Of a stretch of DNA of 64,000 nt, positions 56,781 to 64,000 are shown in pieces; the stretch's first letter is position 1; each line of letters opens with the position of its first letter. Location: assembly GCA_034401795.1 (NCBI GenBank), contig CM067369.1, forward strand, positions 93,747,712-93,811,711. Reading direction: 5' to 3'. The translations under genes were made by a program, and so were the position numbers. Below the pieces are notes generated by a model. It saw only the letters and a list, made by a program, of their open reading frames with translations. It was not told the DNA's origin and ran no database searches. Source of the DNA: Chaetoderma sp. LZ-2023a (taxonomy: Eukaryota; Mollusca; Caudofoveata; Chaetodermatida; Chaetodermatidae).

Positions 56781-58441
56781 TACACCTGTGCAAAAGTTAA
56801 GCACCAGCAAAAACAATAGAACGTAGAAACATGATGGTACAACTAGGCTGCCATACTTTTTGTCCCCGCGTTAGCTGACATAATTCCAAGTATGAGATGC
56901 ACATGCATGCATGACTTCACGCCGCTTGATGTCCGTGCGTGGTGGGAAACAGCACACGTGTTCAGTTATGTAAAAGTCCAGTTTGAGGTGTAGAACATTA
57001 CATACAGATTTAGGCGACAAGATTAGGAATTTTGTGTTCATGACCGTGGTTTATTTGTACAGAGAGAATTAGCTCTTGATTGTGAACCGCTATGGCAAGA
57101 CGAAGGTTAAGTGATCGTGTGAAATGGCAAATCATAGGCATGCATACCACTGGTATGTCATGCAGAGAGATTGGCAGACAGCTGAACATTAACCATACTG
57201 TAATCAGTCGTTTGATTGCAAAACATGGGCAAACTAACGAGGTGAAGGACAGGCCTAGATCTGGAAGACCTAAGAAGACTACTGCCCGTGATGTTCGAGC
57301 CCTAGTACGCCTTGTTAGGAGATATCCATTCACCAACAGCAGAGTGCTCAGCCAGCAATGGGAAACGCGCAATAGAGTGTCAATGTCTACCGTCAAAAGG
57401 AGACTGTATGCTGCTGGCATGAAAGCTAGGAGACCTGTCAGACGTCCTCTCCTCACTGCACACCACAAAGAGGAGCGTCTGAGGTGGTGCAACGAAAGAA
57501 GACACTGGAACATGAGATCCTGGAGACGGGTACACTGGTCCGATGAAAGTCGGTTCCTACTTCATGCCACAGATGGTCGAACTCTTGTATGGAGGTCCAG
57601 ACGCACGGCGTACGACCAACGTAACATCATGGAAGAAGTTCCATTTGGTGGAGGTTCCGTTATGATATGGGGGTGCATCTCATTTGATTGTAAGCTGGAT
57701 CTGTTGACTGTACCTGGAACACTAAATGGACAAAGATATCAAGATTCCATACTGGATAGAGTTGTGGTCCCTCATTTTGTAAATCATGCACCTGGAACCC
57801 ACCCTATATTCATGGATGACAACGCCCGACCACATCGTGCTAGAGCTGTGCATGAATACCTCCGCCAGAATGCCATCGAAACCCTACCATGGCCAGCAAG
57901 GAGCCCTGACATGAACCCTATTGAGCATATCTGGGACATTCTGGGAAACATGGTGAGAAGGAGGGATCCTCCTGTGCAGAACCTACAGGAATTAGCAGAC
58001 GCACTCCATCTTGAATGGCAACGAATACCACAATGGCGTATCAGTCGGTTGGTGACCAGCATGAGACGTCGTGTCCAGGCCGTCATCCAGGCACAAGGTG
58101 GATATACCCGGTATTAATAATGACAGTCTCAAACTCGTGCACAGATGTTAAACTTCGTTTTCAGACACCATTAATGACAATCTAGCCACATGTGTCAACT
58201 GTAGGGCAATAGTTGTCAGTTGTGTCAACGTAACCATATTCAGGCCTCGTTTTCAAGTTCAAACAAAAACATACAGTGTTTCCCCACCATCATAATCAGC
58301 ATTCCTCTAGTTGCATTATTACCTCTTGCACTAAGATGGATGGGTACATAAATGTTTATGCTATTGCTTTCTTCATAGCACATGAATATACCCTCGCATG
58401 TGCGTAAAAATAGGGTGGTGCTTAACTTTTGCACAGGTGTA
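56781..58441 (+). mobile_element. Tc1-like transposon, apparently intact
   Basis: 1661 bp. Terminal inverted repeats TACACCTGTGCAAAAGTTAA followed by GCACCA at both ends, flanked by TA at 56779-56780 and 58442-58443, the Tc1/mariner target duplication. It encodes a full-length transposase. The absence of damage suggests recent insertion. Confidence 0.93.
57092..58117 (+). CDS. Tc1-like transposase (DD34E), 341 aa
   Basis: The N-terminus has paired helix-turn-helix DNA-binding regions (MARRRLSDRVKWQIIGMHTT, SCREIGRQLNINHTVISRLI) separated by a GRPKK hook-like motif. The DDE domain has the first Asp in HWSDESRF, the second in MDDNARPH and Glu in SPDMNPIEHIWD, with exactly 34 residues between second Asp and Glu. 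The length equals the usual Tc1 transposase length, and there are no stops or shifts. It acts in the nucleus, cutting at the TIRs and inserting at TA. The ATG chosen gives the canonical N-terminus. Confidence 0.95.
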   Translation: MARRRLSDRVKWQIIGMHTTGMSCREIGRQLNINHTVISRLIAKHGQTNEVKDRPRSGRPKKTTARDVRALVRLVRRYPFTNSRVLSQQWETRNRVSMSTVKRRLYAAGMKARRPVRRPLLTAHHKEERLRWCNERRHWNMRSWRRVHWSDESRFLLHATDGRTLVWRSRRTAYDQRNIMEEVPFGGGSVMIWGCISFDCKLDLLTVPGTLNGQRYQDSILDRVVVPHFVNHAPGTHPIFMDDNARPHRARAVHEYLRQNAIETLPWPARSPDMNPIEHIWDILGNMVRRRDPPVQNLQELADALHLEWQRIPQWRISRLVTSMRRRVQAVIQAQGGYTRY

Positions 58442-58599
58442 TATATTGTAAAATTGCAATTTTTAAATAACTCAAACTTCATGATTAAATCTATAAATCA
58501 TGCAAGCCTATGCCAAGGCCTTTGGGCCCCTTGTTAGTTCACCAGAATGGCCAAGTGAGCTTATGTCATGGCGACCACCCATCTGCCCATCAACTTTTG

Positions 58600-59480
58600 A
58601 TTTAAAATGCTACTCCTCGTTAACTGCTTGCAGATTTCAAGCCAATTTGACTTGAAGGACCATATGTGGTTAAGCTTCAGAACATGTATGTACAGAATTT
58701 TGATTGTTCAATTTTTGGGTGGCGATCTTAGATTTTATGAAAAGTTACCGGAAATCGTCAAAACGCTACTTCTCATTAACTGCTGGGCAGATTTCAACCT
58801 AATTTGTCTGGACAGACACTATGGCTCTAGGCTTCTACAGAATTTTGATTGGTCAATTTCTTGTGTGAAAATCTTAGATTTTATTAAAAATTTACTGGAA
58901 ATTGTCAAAACGCTACTCATTAACCACTTGACTGATTTCAACTTAACTCTGCTGAAAGGACCCTATCGGGCTACTATTCAGAAACTGTATACATAATTCT
59001 GATTGGTGAATTTTTTTTGGTGCCCATCTTGAATTTTCTGAAAAATGGTGGGAAATCATTTGAAACTCTACTCATTAACTGCTTGACCGATTTCAACCAG
59101 ACTTGGCTGAAATCACCCTATAGTGTTAAGCCTAAGAACATATACAGAATTTTGATTGGTCATTTTTTTCCAGCGGACATCTTGGATTTTCCAGAAATCA
59201 TTTAAAAACCTACGCTTCCTTAATCGATGGTCCGATTTCAATGAAACTTGCGTGGAATGATACTATGGTGATAGGTATGAGAATTTTGATTGGTCAATTC
59301 TTTTGTCAACCATCTTGGATTTTCCAAAATTTTGTGCGAATGCTTTAAAACACTACTCGTGAACCAATGGTCGGGTTTAAATGAAACCTGGCTGGAAGTA
59401 TCCTATGTCATATGCTTCCGAACTTGTATACAGGAATAAGATTAGTTAATTTTTTCGAGGGCCATGGATTTTCCCCAAAA
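58600..59480. repeat. ~148-bp tandem repeat array, second block
   Basis: Six decayed units start near 58619, 58765, 58912, 59066, 59209 and 59351 ('gctact.ctcattaactgc...atttcaa'), each with 'cagaattttgattggtcaattttt' and 'catcttggattttc'. Same family as 54955-55560. Confidence 0.8.
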
Positions 59481-59880
59481 ATTTCCAGAAGCCTTTAAAT
59501 GACTGCTACTACTACTTTATACTGGACAAATAACACAAGAGTTGGATACATGTATATTTCTAAATTTATTAACATATTTACTTTGGGAACAAAGGACAGA
59601 CTCAGCTTGACTATTTAGCACTCGCTCTCACTCAGTTGTAGTAGATTGATCTTTTGAGTAAGTTTGAGTTTTTGAATGCCACAAAAACTGAGAATCTGTA
59701 CTAAATCTAACATTTCTTATTCATGTCAGAACCTCATCCTTGGTTAGCAGCAGACCATAATTGCAGTTAGAAAAGTTTATTTAAATGCAAGTGGTTCAGA
59801 TGCTAATGGTCCAGGTGAGCGCCACAGGCCCATGGACCTCTTGTTATCAAAAACACAAGCATGGCTACCACAACCTTTAA

Positions 59881-60111
59881 CCCTTTAACACTTAAATTTG
59901 TTTTAAAAAAATCGATTTTCTAATAGAAAATGTCCATTTGCAGATCAAGAGAAGACAATTTTTGAAAATGTACGACTGGAATGACTGGTTCGATTATCGA
60001 GCCAGTCATTCCAGTGGTTAATTTTCAAAAATAGACTTCTATTCGTCTGCAAATGGGCATTTCTCAAGGCCACTGCTGAAGCCATTTTTGGCTTATATGA
60101 GTGTTAAAGGG
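59881..60111. mobile_element. Family-2 MITE, best-preserved copy, TTAA target
   Basis: Flanked by TTAA (59877-59880 and 60112-60115). Ends CCCTTTAACACTTAAATTTG and AGTGTTAAAGGG are inverted. The whole 231 bp is one imperfect palindrome: 'gtccatttgcagatcaagag' pairs with 'ttctattcgtctgcaaatgggc', and 'actggaatgactggttcga' with 'tcgagccagtcattccagt'. TTAA targets plus CCC...GGG ends are the signature of piggyBac-type transposons, so a non-autonomous piggyBac-like element is inferred. Confidence 0.75.
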
Positions 60112-60249
60112 TTAATCTATAAATATTTCATAAAACAGAAACATGTTTCACCTCCATAGTCTAATGTACTGGTGCCTATAAAATTTGATAGGTACTTTAG
60201 ACTAAATATGCCACCACTTGACAAATGTTATCATTCCTATTATTTTCAG

Positions 60250-60313
60250 CTTTAATATGGCACATGGATTTCCAGATGATGTCGGTGAGGTGGATGTCAT
60301 TTCTGATGCTGAG
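60250..60313 (+). CDS. Exon of an unidentified host gene (phase 2-0)
   Basis: The acceptor 'cctattattttcag' precedes CTTTAATATGG; the donor is GAG|GTAATT. The 64 nt begin with the single base needed to complete the codon left by 54259, then encode FNMAHGFPDDVGEVDVISDA plus E. The short acidic exon fits an internal exon of the same gene. The next exon is not found; the following intron contains the hAT transposon at the window end. Confidence 0.5.
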
Positions 60314-60456
60314 GTAATTAGTGAGAATATTATAAACATCAAAGTTTTCTTGTCCGTGCCAGATTTCTAAGAATTTAGAACGTACCCTTACAATTATTTT
60401 TCAGTACAAAAAGTTGTGTGGAGACACAGTGTCATGATATTGTTTTCAAAGCAAAT

Positions 60457-60824
60457 GGAGCGTTCCAGTTTATCCATCCAACATATGATGTCATAATCAA
60501 CTAAGTGACGTGTAGGATTAATATGGTATGAATGACTTGATTTAGTCTGTCTTTAACGCTTAATAGTCTGACACGTTGTACGAATTGTCGGTCTTTACTA
60601 TTTAATAAACATTCTGTTGAATATTTAGAAACTAATTTTACGAGGCACTGTTGCTGCCATAACAGCGCAGTCAAATTAGTTTGAAAATATTCAATAGCTT
60701 ACCTGTATAGTTTTCTGGAAATTGATAGTCAGGGAGTTCAGGGATCAATCGATCCCAACACGAGTGAGGTATGGGTGGAGCTTATCTAGAGATGGGCGTG
60801 GCTTAGCTAAAACTGGAAAGGTCC
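60457..60824 (+). mobile_element. Family-1 hairpin element, complete copy
   Basis: The left end GGAGCGTTCCAGTTTATCC and the right end complement GGACCTTTCCAGTTTTAGC are inverted. The hairpin core is 60618-60693. Flanks carry 'gatgtcataatca' on the left and 'gatcaatcgatcccaa' on the right, as in the copy at 37862. Confidence 0.75.
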
Positions 60825-61384
60825 ATCCCTTTGATATCTACCAGACTTATGTGTACATGTATAATTCATAACAATTATGGTTTTCTCTAGTTTGCTTTAA
60901 AATGCCCAAACATATTCAGTTAAAATTTGATATGAATACCATGTAAGCCAGAGCACCTCACATGTAACCATGTTTTAGTAAAACCTATGAAAACTTAAAA
61001 ATTTATCTACAGTTTTCTTGTCCATGCCAGATCTCGGCATTTTACAGTACAGCTCATAAATAAGTTAAAATGTTCCCAAAACAAAAGCGAGTTAGCTAGT
61101 ACAATTTTAAACATACTGTAAGAAATATGTCTTTCATTTGCAATTATGGTTAAAATAATCAACAGTATGTTTTATGTTGCTTGGAAACATGTTTGGTTAT
61201 TTCTGAGCTTTAATTGCTTTACACTTGATATTCTTCTCAGTGGAGGTATTAGGGGAAGATGCATGGGTCATTGATTTTGTTCTTTATTATCTGAATAACT
61301 TTTCTACAGTCTTGTCGTTTGATATTAACCCTTTCACTGTCCAATCCCTGAAACAGTAAATTCTTTACGATATAAAACCTATTC

Positions 61385-61460
61385 TGTTGAATATTTCGAA
61401 ATTAGTTTGACTGGAAACCACAGCAATGGCTTCCAGTCAAATTAATTTCAAAATATTCAA
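61385..61460. repeat. Family-1 hairpin core
   Basis: TTGAATATTTCGAAATTAGT and CTGGAAACC pair with GGCTTCCAG and AATTAATTTCAAAATATTCAA around a short CAGCAAT loop. This is one of the most regular copies. Confidence 0.8.
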
Positions 61461-61987
61461 CCGTTTTCTTGTATGGTAGCATTGAAAATGAAGGGTTAAT
61501 GATATGTCAACTCTTCATATGTGGTTATCTGAAATATTTGGGTCCACGGGTCGGGTGCAGAGATGCCAACTGTTACGATTTTCGCGTAATGGTTACGCTT
61601 TTTGCATTGCCATTACGCGGTTACGACAACAGCCGCCGTCGTTACGTTTTTCGTGATTCTCATACATTTTGCATTTTATAAATACGCAGTTCGCTAGACA
61701 GAGCCTTCGTCCAATGAAAATAGCGCTCACATCCACTCTCGGACTCGCAAGAATACATTGTACACTATGGTAGATGAAATTCCGAGCGAAGTATGTGTCC
61801 TTGATTCTCATTGGTTGAAATCTGGTTACCTATCTAATGTGGACGAATTTTGACCAATGAAAGTTATCCCGGGTATTTACATTACATAGAAGCCACTGCT
61901 GGGAAGTAAAGTAATGTGTGTGAAATTTTTGTCAACGAAATAAAGCATTTTACAGTTAAATCTCGCGGTGTTTTGATGTGTTTGGCG

Positions 61988-62129
61988 ATGTTTACTAAAC
62001 ACGGGCGCGATAGTGACAGCGGTAGCGACAGCGAAAACGAAAAACCCGGACCGGCGAAGAAACGAAAACCGGGAACTCAAAATTACAGACCAGAGTTGAG
62101 AGTACAGCCGACTCTGGCCGTGTTTGAAG
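61988..62129 (+). CDS. hAT transposase exon 1 (candidate)
   Basis: ATG 61988 opens MFTKHGRDSDSGSDSENEKP followed by a Lys/Arg-rich stretch (KKRKPG) and ELRVQPTLAVFE. An acidic-then-basic N-terminus precedes the zinc finger in related transposases. The best donor, GAAG|GTTTGT, leaves phase 1, which does not match the phase-0 start of exon 2, so the boundary or the copy is imperfect. An in-frame ATG at 61976 is also possible. Confidence 0.5.
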
Positions 62130-62139
62130 GTTTGTAATA

Positions 62140-63082
62140 AAAAAAATTTTTATTTCAATACTGATAAAGATTTCAAGATACCCGCTGCTAGTAATGGTTG
62201 TATTGTTGACTTTTTCGTTTTGTTCGCAAGGTCGGTAATTGGGCAAATTTGTATTTTTGAAAACTTCACAGTTAGAGCTAATCATATATGTGAAAAGTTT
62301 TCAAAAATAAATTTTTCGCTTGTAAGAGCGTATTTTCTTAAACCCTTGTCTACTTTGATCACTAAATGGTTCAAATACATTACAGTAAACCAGTGAAATT
62401 TATAGCTCACTTGTCAGGTTATATGACGAGATTGTTGTTGGTTAATGATCAGTCATAGGGCCCTCGTGAAGAACTGATATTTGAGTGAAATTCAATTCCA
62501 AAGTACATAATTCTAAAATGTTCCGGTGGATAATGACGCACCAATTTAAAGGAAGGCCCTCCCAATCTCACTATTTCAGTTTTTGGCAGTTAAGATCTGT
62601 TGGTGGGAGGGGGGGGGGGGCGGGGGTTGAAGGGAGGGGGCTATGTGAAGTTATTGGTAGTGGGCTGGGGTGTGGTGGCATAAAATTAGGGGACTTGAGG
62701 GTGTGTGGACAATGGCTTTGCTTAGCAATAAGGGACGGGGTGTGGTGTGGTTGCTGTTGGTTATTAATGACAGCATCAGAATTGTAAAAGCAAGAAACAA
62801 GAGATCTGTTGAATATATTAAAAATATATAGTTGACATGAAGTGGGTGCTTTTTGTTGACTTACTTTCAAAAATATTTAATAGATTGTGTTGACTCGCTT
62901 ATAATAAGGCATTGTATGGTGAGGGTGGGTGAGGACTCAATGTGAAATTTTCAGATTCATTGCATTAACAACTGTTAGAGGGAGGTGTGATACTACCACA
63001 AAACAATTTTTTCTTGAAAATTCAATATTTTATACATAAATAAAATCTATATCTAATTAACAATTAGTATTTTTAATTCCAG
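62140..63082. other. Presumed hAT intron
   Basis: AT-rich, with a poly-G tract near 62610. It ends in the acceptor 'tatttttaattccag' at 63082. No other feature is seen. Confidence 0.5.
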
Positions 63083-64000
63083 GTGAGTAAACTCGCAACC
63101 ACCTCAGCATTTTGTGACATCTGCCGATGTGATTTCTCAATTGGGCATGGTGGAAGGGATGATTGCCAACGTCACATAAATACAAAGAAACACCAGTCGT
63201 ATGCTAAGTGCAAATCCCAAACAGCTTCCATTGCAACTGTGTTTGGTAGTCCCACAACTGATCACGACTTAGACATTATTCGGGCTGAAACTCTATTCAC
63301 GGGATTCATAGTTGAGCATAGCCTTCCAATTGCAGTGGCTGATCATGCCTCGCGGTTATTTCCGAAGATGTTTCCGGACTCTAAAATTGCAACCAAATAT
63401 AGCTGTGCACGGACAAAGACATCAGCTATCATCACAGCCACTGCTAAGGAGACCATGATCACAATCGCTGGAAAGATATCTACATCTGCATTCTCGATCG
63501 CAACGGATGGCAGCAATGACATGGGTGAATGTAACTTATATCCAATTGTTGTTCGCTATTTCGATAATGAATTGGGCAAAGTTGTTTCTGTACTGTTATC
63601 ATTACCTGCATGTCACAAGGCATCGACAGGTGAAAACATATTTAATCTGCTTGATGAAGAGTTACATAAAAAGAGCGTGTCATGGGAAAACTGTATTTGT
63701 TTCGGATGTGATAATGCCAGTGTAATGACCGGTATCTATAAAGGTGTTGCTGCTTTTGTGAAGAAAAAACAGGCTTCAGTATATATTCAAGGCTGTGCGT
63801 GTCACTTGATTCATATTGCAGCCGGAAATGCTGCTCACAATTTGCCTATTTCTGTGGAAGATTTGCTAATTGACATTTTCTACTTTCTTGAAAAGAGTTC
63901 CAAGAGGCATCAGGAGCTTCGACAGTGTCAACAGGCATTGGGTGTACCTCTCCATAAAGTGTTAAAACATGTCAGTACACGATGGCTCTCATTGGAAACC
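63083..64000 (+). CDS. hAT transposase exon 2, runs off the window
   Basis: Open for all 306 codons from GTG after the AG at 63081-63082 to the window end. It starts with a zinc-finger region (FCDICRCDF...CQRHINTKKHQ, BED/TTF-like). The hAT catalytic core follows: IRAETLFTGF, VADHASRLFPKMFPDS, ARTKTSAI, IATDGSND (first catalytic Asp), FGCDNASVMTG (second Asp), QGCACHLIHIAA (Cys-x-x-His region) and HVSTRWLSLE (conserved Arg-Trp). The third acidic residue and the dimerisation tail lie beyond. No lesion is present. Confidence 0.9.
   Translation, partial: MSKLATTSAFCDICRCDFSIGHGGRDDCQRHINTKKHQSYAKCKSQTASIATVFGSPTTDHDLDIIRAETLFTGFIVEHSLPIAVADHASRLFPKMFPDSKIATKYSCARTKTSAIITATAKETMITIAGKISTSAFSIATDGSNDMGECNLYPIVVRYFDNELGKVVSVLLSLPACHKASTGENIFNLLDEELHKKSVSWENCICFGCDNASVMTGIYKGVAAFVKKKQASVYIQGCACHLIHIAAGNAAHNLPISVEDLLIDIFYFLEKSSKRHQELRQCQQALGVPLHKVLKHVSTRWLSLET

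Larger units (their letters stand above)
55760..58510. mobile_element. hAT-like element interrupted by Tc1
   Basis: The left end TAGGCTTGCGCGATTTTTGC and the right end complement TAGGCTTGCATGATTTATAG are inverted; subterminal 'aattgtgatttttt' and 'aaaaattgcaatttt' also correspond. It separates two blocks of the ~150-bp array. Excluding Tc1 it is about 1.09 kb with no transposase. Target duplications are not exact (CATTAAGG, TGCCAAGG). Confidence 0.6.
61558..64000 (+). mobile_element. Autonomous hAT transposon, 5' part
   Basis: Begins with the hAT-like end CAGAGATGCCAACTGTTACG and subterminal GTTACG/CGTAAC motifs in both orientations (61572-61650). It contains a two-exon transposase gene. The right end is beyond the window, so the target duplication cannot be checked. 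Confidence 0.75.

Noticed and set aside
54955-59480. CRISPR-like array
   Set aside because: Units are ~150 bp, decayed throughout and without unique spacers, in a eukaryotic genome; it is an ordinary tandem repeat.

Overview
This looks like intron and intergenic DNA from an invertebrate animal, dominated by transposable elements. It is AT-rich and full of microsatellites. It carries intron-containing DIRS-type tyrosine-recombinase retrotransposons, CR1/L2/Jockey-group LINEs, hAT, Tc1/mariner and TTAA-flanked MITE-like elements, and no bacterial gene organisation. A marine lophotrochozoan such as a mollusc would fit, but this is an inference from repeat content and no taxonomic marker gene is present.

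Layout. 1-5.5 kb: copies of two dispersed palindromic repeat families, GT-rich microsatellites and a chimeric LINE unit, then DNA with no recognisable gene. 6.15-6.26 kb: an isolated promoter-like module on the minus strand (five-unit heat-shock element, CCAAT, TATA box). 7.1-9.5 kb: LINE relics, including an inverted second copy of the chimeric unit. 9.52-15.71 kb: a 6.2-kb element bounded by ~130-bp imperfect terminal inverted repeats. Its decayed minus-strand gene (~1,550 codons) reads as zinc-binding modules, a PIN/FEN1-like nuclease fold and a CXC cysteine domain. This is the best candidate for a poorly described mobile system. 15.75-19.8 kb: a nearly intact LINE with PHD finger, endonuclease and reverse transcriptase. 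19.85-22.9 kb: a ~1-kb-period tandem array. 23.5-34.7 kb: an 11-kb interval bounded by inverted AATGACCGC-rich repeats. Inside it are a 1.86-kb non-autonomous hAT with perfect 8-bp target duplications and a complete DIRS-like element inserted in the loop of a hairpin repeat. 35-44.7 kb: a tRNA-derived SINE, foldback MITEs and other repeats. 44.77-51.79 kb: a second DIRS-like element whose reverse transcriptase has lost exactly the catalytic IDD codons. 55.76-58.51 kb: a hAT-like element interrupted by an intact Tc1-like transposon. 61.56 kb to the end: the 5' part of an autonomous hAT transposon.

A host gene of unknown identity appears to run through the right half on the plus strand. Exons at 42467-42568, 54072-54259 and 60250-60313 have consensus splice sites and mutually compatible phases, and join into one 118-codon open frame. 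A further, less certain exon lies near 40.35 kb. On this reading most elements right of 42 kb sit in its introns.

The elements interact by nesting: DIRS copy 1 in a hairpin repeat, a hairpin repeat in a hAT-like MITE, Tc1 in a hAT-like element. Only the Tc1 transposase and the two tyrosine recombinases look undamaged as single reading frames; most other element genes carry stops, frameshifts or deletions. All identifications come from motif recognition by eye, without database searches.
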